From assembly GCA_025403435.1 (NCBI GenBank), contig CM046342.1, positions 19,698,631 through 19,762,630 of the forward strand: 64,000 nt of DNA. Reading direction: 5' to 3'. The translations under genes were made by a program, and so were the position numbers. The notes beneath the pieces are model-generated. The model did not search any database and was not told the origin of the DNA. It saw only the letters and a program-made list of their open reading frames with translations. The DNA comes from Artocarpus heterophyllus. Taxonomy: Eukaryota; Streptophyta; Magnoliopsida; Rosales; Moraceae. Below, piece after piece: positions 11,886-24,600 of this stretch. How positions within the stretch are numbered: the stretch's first letter is position 1; every line of letters starts with the position of its first letter.

Positions 11886-14800
11886 TGTAACACTTGAGTA
11901 TTTCTAGTGCATTAGAAATGTAATAACTTAAGGATTATTATTTAATATAGTTTTTATGATAAATTCCATAAAAGTCAAAAATGGGATTTTAAAGGTAAAA
12001 ATCATTCCATAGCCTTCAATAAAGAAGAAATGCTATGAAAATAAGATGGAAACTTAATTGTTGCAATAAATGTTAAAATAAAAATATAATTTAAGAAAAA
12101 ATACTGTATAATAATATGAAAAATTATACAATATTAGAATAATGTAGTGTAAGGAAGTACACTGATAAAGTTATGTAGTGTAAAAATTACATTGTAAAAG
12201 TAATGCAGTATAAGAATTAGACTGTTTAAGGTTAAGCAGCGCAGAAATTGGACTGTTTAAGTTAAAGTAGTATAAGAATAATACTATTTGGAGAATATGG
12301 ATGAATAAGAAATGCTGTAGCAGTATAGAGAATATATCGAGAGTATAAGAAAAATACTATCAGTATAAATTTAGACTGTATCAAGTTAATCAGTATAGGA
12401 ATTTCTTTAAATGGTGGATGTAAATAAGCATGGGAAGTTGTGGGACCTCATGAACTGTATGGAAAAGAATACTGGTAGTATAAGAAAAGTACTGTTAATA
12501 TAAACTTGGACTATATAAAAAGTCTTTGTGGGACCCAGCATGGGACACTAAAATGAATGGAAATTTGCCACCAAACCCCATGGGTGGCCCAATTATACAT
12601 TGCCAAGTTAAATCGCCTTTTTATCACAAATGATGCTTAGTGGTTACTAAGCATGCTAAGTCATCAAAAAGAAAAAAAAAAGAAAGAAAAGAAAAGAAAA
12701 ATGGGGGGACACTCAAGGGTAGAGATTGTGCCACATGTTTTGGGAAAATTTTCCTTTGCAAACAAGTCCCTAGAGTAGAGACTATAAATAGTCAAGGACT
12801 TGTTGAAAATTAAAAAGATTTGGTTTTAGGGAATTTTTTTCCCATTTCTCCCAAAGAAAAACTACCCCCCATGCCAATTTCTCTCCAAAGTTTGATGAAC
12901 TTCAAACCTCCAAATCATGTATTAAAGGATGAACAAGTGAAGGAAATGAAGATTAAGAAATTTTAAGCTAAAACTTAAAACTTTTCCCTATTGTGTACTA
13001 GGGTTTTTGTTCAAGTTTTTGATAGAATTTTTATGGTGTGGTATGGGTTTGATGTCAAGGAAATTTGTAAGCTTTCAAGTGTTAAAAAGCGAGGAGAAGC
13101 ACTTGGGAATGATTTAGTAAAATCCTAGTCTCACAAGCTATTTTAAAGTTTATGTTTTATTATGCATTTTAAGTGTTTGATGAAATGTTTTGAGCTATGG
13201 CATATAAATGGACATTATGACATGATTGTTTTATGTTTTTTATTGATGGTGATGATGAATGAAAGAAAGAAGTTGGGGTTTTGTTATTTAAAAGTGCAAA
13301 TTGTTAAACTTTGTAAAGTTTAACTAGTTTCAAAGGAATGGGGTCTTGAGGGCCTTAAAGGCCAATTTATATTCCAAATATGGTATAGGAACTACCAAAA
13401 CAGTGAGGAAAACAACTTTTGTGAACAAAGTTTTACAAAATTCCAAAAGAACTAAATTGCAAAGTTTAGTAAAAGTTCGGCAGATTTAAAAATCAGCCAA
13501 AAAGTCCTCCTTAATGATGGAATTTCAAGAAGGTTAAAACATGAAAGTTGTAGAATGCATCAAAACTATTAAGAAAGTGTGGACAATTTTCCAAAATTCT
13601 GCTTGGTTGAGGACTTAAGAATTTTACAAAATTTTGAGCACAAAATTTCAAGAAATGAAAACGTTATGAAAAGTTTAGAATTCAATCAAGGAGCTTTTGT
13701 AAGTTTTGTTCCTTGTAAAAAACTAAATGTTTTGGTCTAAAGTGATCTTTTTAGTTCTAGGGGCAAAAATGTCAAGATTTTTGTGTTTTGGGCTAAAACT
13801 ATAAAATTGTGTGAAACTGAGTTTTCACCCAGAAATGTTGAGTTCCTGCACTGCTATAGACAGTAAGTAATCATAGAAGTTAAGTTTTAAAGGATTCAAA
13901 GTTTAGTCAAAGAAAAGCATTGAGAGCAAAAACGCAAGGATTTTCAAGTTATGGATCAAAACTATAAAGTTCTGACAAAATAGATTTAATTGAAAGGAAA
14001 ACCATTGTTTTGGTTTTCATAATATTATGCGAGATAAAGAGATGAAATTTGTGTTTTAAAATGGGTTCTGGAAGTTTTAAAGACCCGTCAAGGGCAAAAT
14101 AGTCATTTTACGAAAAGGCCAAAGCGGACCTAAAACGCCCAATATCGAAAAAAGCTTCTTAGCGGGGATTTTCTATAATATGTAAGTAATGAAATGATAA
14201 AGTTAAGTAATGAGTTTTATAAAATTACAAAATTGACAAAAAACCCATAAAGGGTAAAATTGTCATTTATAAGAAAACGGCTAAAGCAGAGTCGAACACA
14301 GAAAATGTTTTGTATCTCGTTAGGTAACAAACTGTCTTGTGAGATGGAAAATTTAACTAAGAGACATTAATGTTAAGTTAAAAGAAAGAGGTAACCCAGT
14401 GGGTTACAAAGTTAAGCAAAAAGATTGGTAACCTGGTAGGTTATATAATTAAGCAAAGGGAAAGGTAACCCTAGTGGGTTACTAAGCAAAGTAAAAGAAA
14501 GTGAACTGATAGGGTGCTAGGTTAAGTTAAAAGGAAAGAATGGTTAATGTTTAAGTTTTATTATCAATCAAGTAGATTGATAAAAAGAAAGTTAACTAAT
14601 AAGTCATGTCATATGATCAGGACACAAAGGTCGACTAATGAAAGGCAAAGGAAGGAAATGGGAACGTTAGAGCTAAGTCCAGGTAATTTCAAATCTCACC
14701 TATAGCATGAAGTAAATGGTTTTCAAATGCATTTTATATGTTTACAAATGTTATACAAGTTGTTTTTAAAGTATGTTTTAACTTGTTATGTATAAAGTTT

Positions 14801-15961
14801 TAAAGATTAATTAAAAGTTTGCAACGTATTTGCAATAATTATGTTAAAAGTATGTTTGTATTTTGTTAATGACTAATATTTTACAGTTTAAGTTGTAAGT
14901 TTTATGTTACATTTGTTATGCAATAAGTTTTACAATACAAGTTATGATTTGCAAATGTGTTTGCATATGATGTGATAACATTTGATATGCTCACTAAAGT
15001 CAAAAAGAAGGTAAAATGAAGATAAAAGAAAGTGTCGTACCAGCCTCCTTGTTGTGAGGTATTGAAAGTAAAGTTAAACGTTGTGACCTCCTTGATGAGA
15101 GGTATACAAATAAAGTTAAAGTTATGACCTCGGTGTTCGATGGTTTCAAGCCTTCGACACAGGAGGCATCATATTTATGATCTCATGATTAATGATGTTT
15201 GTACGAACACTAAAGTTTATAAGATAAGGAATGCTAAGGAACAAAGATAAATAGTTAAAGTAAGAAATGAATGTTCATAAAATGTTCACAATTAAAAGTT
15301 CATAATTGAGCATAAATAGAATCATGCATTTTTGCTTTTGCTTGTATTTCTTATTATGAAATGTTTATGTGAGAAATGTTTTATGTTAAATGTTTATGAA
15401 AAACATATTTATGTTTTCAAGAAAGGGTTTATGAAGGACATTTTAAGAAAAATGTTTAAGAAATGTTTTATGAAGGACGTTTTAGAAATGTTTAAAGAAA
15501 AACATTTATGAAAAACGTTTTAACAAAAAGGTTTTTTTTGAGCAAAGCTTTTAAAGCATGTTAAAATAGTTTGTGAGATTATGTTTGAACTTACTGAGCG
15601 AAAGGTCATTTAAACTTCATTCATGCTGTAGGTAGTCCTACGGATGACCATTAGGACCGGTTTGAAGAGCTCGGTGCTGTAGAGGACAGATGCAAAGATT
15701 TAGGTGTGGATACCACTACAGTATGCTTCCGCTAGTTTAAGAAAATGTTTTCTCACTATATGACATAGTGTTTTCAAAGTTTAGGAAAGTCAAAGTTTTA
15801 AGATATGTTTTTAAAGTTTAAGTTATATTTTACGAAATGTTTCATATAATTAAAAAAAGAAAAATTATTCTAGTATTTTTCTTACTAAGTAAGTAAGATT
15901 ACTATTTATGAAATGAAATTAAAGAAAGTTAAGTGACTGTCTGAAAAGGCGGATTGTCATA
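11886..15961 (+). repeat. G3: 5' LTR (4076 bp)
   Basis: Long LTR without a convincing open frame. It has many short direct repeats, including ATGTTTTATGAA-like units at about 15350-15560 and three GTAACCC...GGGTTAC units at 14389-14490. The end block CTGAAAAGGCGGATTGTCA parallels the G1 LTR end. It is three times longer than its partner at 17949-19319. Confidence 0.88.
14389..14490 (+). repeat. G3 LTR: three palindromic GTAACCC/GGGTTAC units
   Basis: Three units about 45 bp apart, each an inverted repeat (GTAACCCAGTGGGTTAC and variants), linked by AAGCAAA spacers. They lie only in the part of the LTR missing from the 3' copy. Confidence 0.7.
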
Positions 15962-15963
15962 GG

Positions 15964-15975
15964 TGGTATTAGAGC
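15964..15975 (+). other. G3: primer-binding site
   Basis: TGGTATTAGAGC, one base away from the initiator Met-tRNA complement TGGTATCAGAGC, two bases after the LTR end. Confidence 0.8.
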
Positions 15976-17948
15976 GATATCCTGCTATCCTATCTCGCTC
16001 TGTCATATGTTCGCTATACTATAGCTCAAGTAAGTAAGTTAAGTTAAGTAAGAGGAAAAGTTAGTATTTAACGATTACGTGCTTACGCCGAGTATATAGC
16101 CTTTGATGTTGGCACGTTCTGATGAGAAACAAGAAGGCAAAGGTCTAAGGATAAATGTAATGTTATATGTTGTAATGTCCCTACAAGTGAACGATTGTTA
16201 TCGTCCATTAGCAGTATTAAGTCAATGATGATCATACATGGTCAATGGTGGTCAACAGACGGCCGACGGCTCAAAAATCAAGAAGATGAGCTCATGGCAC
16301 GTTATGATGCTTATGTGCCCAATGGTGTTCTTTGTATGCGCAAATCTCGCTCTGTTAGAAATCGTTTGGTATTGACTATATGCAAAACGAGGAGAGCAGA
16401 TCATGATAACAGAATAATGGAGGTCCAAAAGTGATTTTTAGTGTTCTATGGAACAAGAGTACCTGAGAGCAGCCAAACATTAGATGACTAACTATGCACT
16501 CTTTTCGAGCTTAAGCATTCCATAGCTGAGCTGAGATATGCTAATGTAGAGATGCAACAATGAGCCGGGGCTTGTGGGCTAGCCCGAGCCCTTCCTGCTA
16601 TAGTTATGGGCTGGGCCGACACGGCCTGGCACTGTTTACGACCCAGCACGGCCCACACATACTTATGGGCTAGGCTGGGCCAATATATGTTGGCCCATGG
16701 GCCGGCCCGACACGGCCCATGGAAAATCATGGGCCGGGTTGGGCTGGGCTTGGGCCGAGCCTGGCCAACCCGTCTAGGCCTACAATGGGCCGGTCCATCC
16801 TAGCCCATCTAGGCCCACAATAGGCCGGCCCATCTCGGTCCACCCTTAATTCTTACTTCTATGTATTATTGGTCTTACATCTTTCAACGTCACTCTTAAT
16901 TTTTTTTGTTTTTAGTAATTTTGTTAACATCTTATGTATAATTATCCCGATTGTACTCTTTTTTCCTTATCAAGGTTTTGTCCCACTAGGTTTTCCTTGG
17001 AAAGGTTTTTAATGAGGCAATTGTAAATAAAATATTATTTTTTTATATTTCCCTTAACTATTCAAACTTTTATATTTGTTAACTTGTTTAAAAATTCAAA
17101 AATAAAAAATTGAAAACTACATGCTTAGATGGGCTGGCCCATTTAAACCCATAGTGGGCGAAGACGGACCGGCCCATTTAAGGCCCACGGCACGACCCAC
17201 GTAAAATTGGTCCGCGGGTCAGGCCGAGGCCAAGTTATTTTTAATATGGCCGGCCCGGCCCACGAAATTCATGGGCCAGGCCGGCCCAGCCCGCGGCCCA
17301 TGTGGGCCTAAGGAGAACTGGTCGGGCCGACGTTCTTGCATCACTATGCTAATGAGCTCATAACTGCCCGGATGGGAATCATGATCAAGACAACGATGCC
17401 AAATTTTTAGTGGAAAACCTCACGAGTTGGAGGATGGAAGCTGGAGATTTATACATAATGAGAGAATTATGAAAAGATGTAATTTTAGAATGGATATTAG
17501 ACCCAAAAATTATAGATTTGTGGTCGGATAACTCTAATCTTTTGATTAGCATGATTTGATTTGAATAAAAATGAACTCTATTTTCAAGAATAGCATTCAT
17601 TGGTAGAATGCTAAACTTTAAAATGAAAGGAAAATGCACTTGAACACTGAAAGATCAAACTTGCACAACAGAAGTGTAGTGTTACAATTCAAGGAAATAT
17701 ATCAATGAAATGAAGTAAGGTTTATAAAGTTCCAAGTTTGAGACTTAGTTTTTATTAAGAAAGTAATAATGCAAAAAGGTTTGTTAAGATTGGAAAGAAT
17801 GATAGAAAATAAGAGCATACTCTTGTTAAGGTTTATATGATAAAAACATAGAGTAAAGGTAGCAATATGGAAATAAGAAGAGGATAAGAAAATGACTACC
17901 TATGAAGGTTCTAATTTTTGAGGATGAAAATTTTTAAGAAGGGTATAT
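15976..17948 (+). other. G3: internal region without recognisable pol
   Basis: Excluding the hAT MITE (16547-17346) only about 1.2 kb remains. A 79-codon frame at 16195-16434 has no recognised domain; it could be a gag leftover or chance. The end (17905-17948, TTTTTGAGGATGAAAATTTTTAAGAAGGGTATAT) parallels the polypurine end of G1. No protease, RT or integrase motif is visible. Confidence 0.65.
16547..17346. mobile_element. hAT-type MITE with GGCCCA arrays (800 bp)
   Basis: The termini are TAGAGATGCAACAA and, read in reverse, TAGTGATGCAAGAA. They are flanked by a perfect 8-bp duplication TGCTAATG (16539-16546 and 17347-17354), the hallmark of hAT transposition. Both arms are unusually GC-rich and filled with GGGCC/GGCCC motifs on both strands; the centre (about 16850-17110) is AT-rich. 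No transposase is encoded. Open frames in the arms are by-products of the repeats. Confidence 0.9.
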
Positions 17949-19319
17949 TGTAACACCTAAGTATTTTTAGTGCATTAGAAATACAATACTTAAGGATTAT
18001 TATTTAATCTAATTTTTATGATAAATTCCATAAAAGTTTAAAATGGGATTTTTAAGGGTAAAAATCAAGCCATAGCCTTAAATAAAGAAGGAATGATACG
18101 AAAATAAGCTGAAAAGCTTAATTGTTGTAAAATGTGTTGCAACAAATGTTAAAACAAAAATACAATTTAAGAAAAAAATTGTATAATAACATGAAAAATT
18201 ATACAATATTAGAATAATGCAGTGTAAGGAAGTACATTGATAAAGTTATGTAGTATGAAAATTACACTACAAAAGTAATGCAATGTAGGAATTGGATTGT
18301 GTAAGGTTAAGCAGTGTAGCAATTAGACTATTTAAGTTAAAGCAGTATGAAATAATACTGTTTGGAGAATATGGATAAATAAGGAATGCTATAGCAGTAT
18401 AGAGAATATACCGATAGTATAAGAAAAAACCATTAGTATAAATTTAGACTGTATAAAGTTAAGTAGTATGGGAATTTCATTAAGTGCTGGATCTAAATAA
18501 GTATGGGAGGTTGTGGGACCTCATGAATTATATGAAAAAGAATACCGACATTATAAGAAAAAAACTACCAGTCTAAACTTGGACTGTGTAAAAAGTCTTT
18601 GTGGGACCCACCATGAGACACTAAAATAAATGGAAATTTAGCACCAAACCCCTTGGGTGGCCCAATTATACATTGCCAAGTTAAGCCGCCTTTATATCAC
18701 AAATGATGCTTAGTGGTGACTAAGCAAGTTAGTGAGAAATACTTTACGTTAAATGTTTATGAAAAACATATTTATGTTTTCAAGAAAAGGTTTATGAGGG
18801 ACATTTTAAGAAAAATGTTTAAGAAATGTTTTATGAAAAACATTTCATAAATGTTTAAAGAAAACATTTATGAAAAACATTTTAAGAAAAAGGTTTTTAT
18901 GAGAAAAGCTTTTAAAGCATGTTAAAATGATTTGTGAGATTATGTTTGAACTTATTGAGCAAAAGCTCATTTAAAGTTCCTTCATACTGTAGGTAGTCCT
19001 ACGGATGACCATTAGAACCTATTTGAAGAGCTTGGTGCTGCAGAGGACAGATGCAAAGATTTGGCTATGGATACCACTGTAGTATGCTTCCGCTAGTTTA
19101 AGAAAATGTTTTCTCACTATATAATATAGTGCTTTCAAAGTTTAGGAAAGTCAAAGTTTTAAGATATGTTTTCAAAGTTTAAGTTATATTTTACGAAATG
19201 TTTCATATAATTAAAAAAAAAATTATTCCAGTATTTTTCTTAGTAAGTAAGTAAGATTACTATTTATAAAATAAAGTTAAAGAAAGTTAAGTGACTACCT
19301 GAAAAGGCAGATTGTCACA
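17949..19319 (+). repeat. G3: 3' LTR with large internal deletion (1371 bp)
   Basis: Aligns with the 5' LTR at both ends. It jumps from the equivalent of about 12655 to about 15373 (join near 18725, ...ACTAAGCAAGTTAGTGAGAAAT), losing about 2.7 kb. It ends GTCACA followed by the CTACC duplication. Confidence 0.88.
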
Positions 19320-19324
19320 CTACC

Positions 19325-19654
19325 ATCATCACTCCTTTGACTACTATGGTAGTTTCCATTTGTTAATGACTTAATTTCACTTCTTCTGATCTTTTGAACA
19401 AATTTGTGATTTATAAATTCTTCCTATGTGTTTCATATCAATGATTTATAGACTTAGATTCCTTTTCCTTCAAGCGTTTCATACAGGGCCACAATAATTA
19501 AGCATGATAGCTGTTGTGGTAAGTAAACTCTGTTAGTAAAAGTCTCTCGTCCTTTCCTCTTTTGAAGTCTGGTACACATGCTCACAACGTACCTTTTAAA
19601 GTCTAAATGATCCTTTTTGACCTGACTGTCAGTCCAAGTACGGAATGTCGTACT
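19325..19654 (-). pseudogene. Gypsy relic G2: integrase remnant between G3 and G1 insertions
   Basis: Matches G1 integrase-coding sequence (about 23160-23470) on the minus strand, with recognisable blocks such as CACATGCTC...CCTCTAAAGTCT. It connects the G2 parts on either side of G3 and G1. Many stops. It ends with GTACT, the G1 target site (19650-19654). Confidence 0.75.
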
Positions 19655-22600
19655 TGTCATAACCCGCCTTTTCAGACTGTGATAAAACTCTTTCTTACGT
19701 TCTTAAGGGCAAAAATTTAGGAAGATTTTTTTTTAAACAGAAATAAATAATTTACTTACATTAACTTTAGTAACTCCCAAAATACTTTCACATACTTGTG
19801 TTTACATAATTAATACTTTTACTTTTGTAACATCTTTCTTTTAAACATTTCATATCAAAATAACTTTAAAAATACATAGCGGAAAACATTACAGCAGCGG
19901 ACTCCATACCCAATCTGCACACCATCCACCCCTCTACCAGCTCACCATTTGAACTTATTCTAACCTTCTCATCATAATACCTACATCATGAAATACTTAA
20001 TGAGCTAACGCCCCGTAAGTCCCATAAATCCCACATGGATATTCAAATAAATGCTTGAATCAATTATGCTTTCTTATAAACTTTCCTTATCCTTATCATT
20101 TCTTATCTTTACTAGGGCCCAAGTGTTCGTACCATTGCACAATTTCATTTAGGTCCACGTAACACCGTGACCATAACATATCCTTTAAACTCCCCTTGAG
20201 TCAAGAGTCGGTACGACACTCTTTTTACTTTCTAGTGTTACATTTACCAGTCCATTTATTATGGTTGACATACCATGCATGAAGTGATAATCACATATTA
20301 TCCTTGAAACATAAATTCTCTTGCATAGCGTAGTACACACAGATACCTACTTTATATATGCTCAAGTATTTATCATTGTACACACAGGTACGAAATCATG
20401 GTACACATGCTCATTTTTATTATTGTACACCTAGGTACATAACATATTATACACACAGGTATACATTCAAATACTCACAGTTATTCATACATGACTATAC
20501 CCCTAGGTATTCATATCATGGCAAACATACAAGCTTACACTTAATTACACGCACAGGTATGCATATACATACATTTCTTTCAAAACCTACATTTCATACT
20601 GTAGGTGGGAAGGGTACTTACTTGTTTTTGAGTACCACCTAATCAACTTCGGTTCTTCTTTCTCCTAGACTCCTAGGATCCTGTTGGCCAATTTCAAAAC
20701 TATTAGCCAGACTTCATTACGTTTCGTTTCAAAACGTTCTTTGCTTAATTAATCGAGTTGCATAACTATATACAACTCTGAAAATTACTATCTTTCCTTA
20801 TTCTTATCTTATCCTATACCATTATCATTATTGAAAAGCAAAACTACTTCTTTTTCCCTTTTTGGGTTCGTTTTCAAACAATTCAGACTACTTAAGAAAA
20901 ATAACGATTTTGCCCTTGGCAGGCCAACTAACTTCCCGAGCTCGGTTTCGCTTTTCTGGCGGAAACAATCACGTTCTTATATCAAATAATGCCCTAATGG
21001 GTCGGGCCTCTTCATTTCCTCTCAAACCCCTTTTTCATAAAAATTTACAGTTTGGCCCTTTAATTGAAAATTTTGACAATTTTGCCCCTGGGGCTAAAAT
21101 TTTCCTCTTTATAACAAAATTTTCTATTTTTCATAAGGAACATTTTTACTTAAGGTAAGATACCTTAAATCATTTTGAAAAATGACATTTTTGCCATTTA
21201 ACACTTTTTTTTTCACTTTTAACAAATTCTTGAAAAATCAAAAACTCACAAACGATTGAGTTTTTTGACAAACCGTCTCTGGTACTTAACAGTTTTATCG
21301 AGATCTACAACATTCATGTTTTAACTTTTTTAAAAATCTCACTGTACATGGGTGTTTTTGGCAATTTTTCAAATCTATCGAGAAAGAACTTTTTATTGCA
21401 ATTTAGTCCTTAGGGCGTTTTTGTAAAAATCCATTTCAAAATTACAAATCTACCCCTGTAGAAACCGCTCCATGCCTTATTCAAATCATCCTCATGCTCA
21501 AACATCATTTTTACTCAAAAAGTATCACTTTTGCAAAAAGTACCATTTTGCATCATAAACCAAAGTTTCACGACTTAAACTTGTCATATTTCACATATAC
21601 ATGAAATTTCATCAAATAAGTGCTCAAGAACTCACGTGGGTTTTAAGAAATAAAAATCAAAACAAAATTCAAAACTTTGAACTTTAAAACTTATCCAAAT
21701 AGCACTTTTTTTTATTTCTAGCCTTCCAAGGCTTCTCGAACTTCTTCTTGGGCTTCCTTTTCATGCAAAAACACCATGAATTAATTTTCCCTTCAACCCA
21801 TGAAAAATCCCTTGAAAACTTGCTAAAAAGTTTAGGATTTTACCTTAAAACTTGTGAAAATCCTTGGGCTTTGCTTGTAAAACTAGTTTGGGGCCATTTT
21901 TGCAAAGTATGGGGTTGAGAAATTTTTTTGAAGGGCTGCAACTATGGCTGCCGAAGCTAAGGATGAAGAAAGCAAAGATTTTTTTTTGCTAAAATCACAT
22001 TAATTTCACACTTATCCAAATGGGTGACTCATGGGGTAATCAAGTGGGTTACCCTAGGTGTCATCATGCTATTGGGCCACATTGCATGGCTTTTGGCCCA
22101 ATTGAATTCAAGCAAGTGTCCACTTTGTGAAGCTAAAATTTATACTGTGTAATTTTTCACCACACAGTATTTTTTCTATACTGTCGTAGTCAAATCATTG
22201 TACTTTCTATCCTTAGACTGTATAGAAAAATTTAACTTACTTTTCGTTCACTTTTGGAGGCCAATCGTGACATTTTTCATATCTGCGTTTTTATTTAGTA
22301 GTATTCTTATACTGCTCTGGCCTCCTTTCTACCCCCGGTTAGGGTTTGGACAACCTCTATGTCCTATTTACATTCTAATCATCCATTCGTTTATATCACA
22401 ATTTCACAATTAATTGTAACATAAAATTCATTTTATGGATATTATGCACAAATCTCTGAGTCATCAAACTCATAAAATTTGTATTTTACAATATCCACCA
22501 TTGCATTACATATGCCATAAAATTTGCAATCAATGCCGCTCATTCATATTTTATTGTAATTTTCACAAAAATTACTATTTTTACAAAATTTCACATTCTT

Positions 22601-22670
22601 AAGAAGAAATTCATTAATTAAACCCAATTAAATATTAGGTTTTATTGATGAAATTTCCTCGGTCATTACA
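19655..22670 (-). repeat. G1: 3' LTR (3016 bp)
   Basis: Plus strand TGTCATAACCC ... GGTCATTACA; on its own strand it reads TGTAATGACC ... GACA. It aligns over its whole length with 38515-41510 and differs mainly by scattered substitutions and short indels. No gene. It contains a degenerate tandem array at about 20328-20565. Confidence 0.93.
20328..20565. repeat. G1 LTR: degenerate TACACACAGGTA tandem array
   Basis: About eight imperfect copies of a GTACACACAGGTA-like unit separated by 20-30 bp. The same array lies in the other LTR at about 39188-39425. Confidence 0.75.
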
Positions 22671-22690
22671 ATCTACCCCCTTAAGAATTT
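22671..22690 (-). other. G1: polypurine tract
   Basis: The minus strand reads CTTAAGGGGGTAGAT directly before the 3' LTR, the expected plus-strand primer site. G3 has the parallel TTAAGAAGGGTATAT. Confidence 0.75.
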
Positions 22691-22764
22691 TCGTCCTCAA
22701 AAATCAAAATAATTCGGGGTAGTTTTTCCTCATTTCATCCTCTCGTTCCCACGTTGCCTCTTCT

Positions 22765-23022
22765 ACTTGTTGGTTGCGTCATAAAACTTTGACGAGAGAT
22801 ATCTTCTTGTTCCTTAATTCCTTCTCTTCTCGTGCCATAATTTGAACTAGTTTTTCTCCATAAGATAGATTCTCTTGTATGTCAATTTCCTCCAGCTGAA
22901 GAACTTGTGAAGGGTCTGGCACATACTTCTTTAGCATGGACAAATGGAATACATTGTGTACCAATGCTAGATTAGAGGGTAAGGCTAACTTATAAACTAT
23001 CTTACCTATCTGTTTCAAGATC
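22765..23022 (-). pseudogene. G1: C-terminal integrase/chromodomain-side segment
   Basis: Open frame 22779-23018 reading KQIGKIVYKLALPSNLALVHNVFHLSMLKKYVPDPS..., the tail typical of chromovirus integrases of the Tekay/Del type just ahead of, or in place of, the chromodomain. It is out of frame with the preceding integrase segment because of a frameshift near 23020-23060. The missing upstream residues and altered GPF motif indicate decay. Confidence 0.8.
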
Positions 23023-24105
23023 TCAAATGGTCCAATATGCCTTGGACTGAGCTTTCCTTTCTTCCCAAATCTTACAATTTCCTTTCATGGGCATTACCTT
23101 CAAAAAGACCAAGTCCCCTACTTGAAACTTCAAAGGTCTCTGTTGTCGATTAGCATAACTCTTTTGCCGATTAAAAGCCATTTTCATTCGTTGACGAATT
23201 AACTTTACATCTTCCGTTGTTCTATGAACAAAATCTATGGTCGACAACGCCTTTTCTTGGGTTTCGTACCAATGTAAAGGTGGTCTACATCTCCTTCCAT
23301 ATAGAGCTTCATATGGAGCCATACCAATGGAGCTTCGATAAGTATTGTTGTATACAAATTCGATCAGAGGAAGCTTTTTATCTCATCCTCCCTTGAAATC
23401 TAGCACACATGCTCTTAACATATCCTCTAAAGTCTGGATGCTCCTTTCTGATTGATCGTCCATTTATGGGTGGAAGGCTGTGTTGAGCGTCAGCTTTGTT
23501 CCCATCGCTTGATGAACACTTCTCCAAAACTTGGAAGGGAATCTACCATCACAATCAGAAATGATAGACTTCAGGACTCCATGGTATCTAACTATTTGGG
23601 TTACGTATAGTTCAGCTAGTCATTCTATAGAACTACTGAGTTTAATGGGTAAGATATAAGTTGATTTAGTCAATCTATCAACAATTACTCATATAGCGTC
23701 ATGTCCACCCGTAGTTTTGGGCAGCCCGGTTATCAGGTCCATAGTTATCTAATCCTATTTCCATTCTGGGATTTCAATCTTTTGTAATTCGCCTGCTGGT
23801 CGTTGATGCTCAACTTTCACCTTTTGGCACGTAAGGCATTTGTCAACAGACTATGCGTTATCGTTCTTCATTCCATTCCACCAAAAGCATTCTTTCAAAT
23901 CTTGGTACATTTTAGTAGCTCCTAAATGAGCCACATATGGTGCTTCATGAGTTTCTTCTAATACTTGCTTCTTTAATTCTTCATCATTGGGGATGTAGAT
24001 TCTGCCCTTATAAGGGAGAATGCCATCTTCTAAGATGCTAAATTTGGTTGCTTTGTTCTCAAGAACCTTGTTCTTAGCTTTAAGTAGCGACGGATCTGCT
24101 TCTTG
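23023..24105 (-). pseudogene. G1: integrase
   Basis: A minus-strand frame at 23023-23322 encodes MAPYEALYGRRCRPPLHW and the following FQVGDLVFLKVMPMKG, the standard end of a gypsy integrase core. Upstream, the CQKVKVEHQRPAGELQ, DLITGLPKT and IWVIVDRLTKS blocks can be read between 23650 and 23840 with stops, and the zinc-binding region near 23830-24000 is recognisable. It is broken by several nonsense and frameshift changes, so no active integrase. Confidence 0.8.
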
Positions 24106-24600
24106 TCACTCTTTTAAGTTCTCTAAGATCGTTGATTGAAAGGACAAATTAGCTAATCTTCTAGTGACTAGCTCTATTCCTGCTTCCATCAAGTCCTTTT
24201 GGAGAGGTTTTGGTAACATCTGTACCGTTACTAGCAAGGACATTGTTCTATGACTAAGGGCATTGGCTACTCGATTAGCCTTTTTTGGGTGATACAAAAT
24301 CTCACAGTCGTAGTCTTTGACCAACATAAGCCACCTTCGCTGTCTCATGTTGAGCTTTTTCTATGTGAAGATGTACTTTGGACTTTGATGGTCTATGTAA
24401 ATCTCATATCTTGCTCCATACAGGTAGTGACGCCATATCTTCAACACAAATACAACTACCGCTAACTCTAAGTCATACGTCGGATAATTCCTTTCATAAT
24501 CCTTTAGCTGTTGGGATGCGTAAACCATCACTTTTCCATTTTGCATCAATACGGCTCCCAATCCTGTTTTTTTGATGCATCACTATAGATCACGAACGTT
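24106..24600 (-). pseudogene. G1: RNase H
   Basis: Two frames, 24361-24561 ([20 protein letters not shown], then [19 protein letters not shown]) and 24106-24348 (RQRRWLMLVKDYDCEILYHP, ANRVANALSH), together give the gypsy RNase H with its E-LA and D-Q-PKYIFT motifs. The join near 24350-24361 is disrupted, and residues normally S/R in ALSRK have changed. Confidence 0.83.

Larger units (their letters stand above)
11886..19319 (+). mobile_element. Gypsy element G3, pol-less, inserted in G2
   Basis: Complete insertion flanked by a perfect 5-bp duplication CTACC (11881-11885 and 19320-19324). LTRs begin TGTAACAC and end GTCACA (GTCATA in the 5' copy). A primer-binding site follows the 5' LTR, and a purine-rich stretch precedes the 3' LTR. 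The internal region is under 2 kb, and 800 bp of that is an inserted hAT MITE, leaving no room for pol. It therefore belongs to a non-autonomous or internally deleted gypsy family related in its termini to G1. Confidence 0.88.

Noticed and set aside
16488..16803. Open frames within the GC-rich arms of the hAT MITE
   Set aside because: They overlap on both strands and are made of GGCCCA repeats; no domain is seen.
20358..20642. 94-codon plus-strand frame in the G1 LTR and its twin at 39238-39474
   Set aside because: Comes from the TACACACAGGTA array and is antisense to the element.
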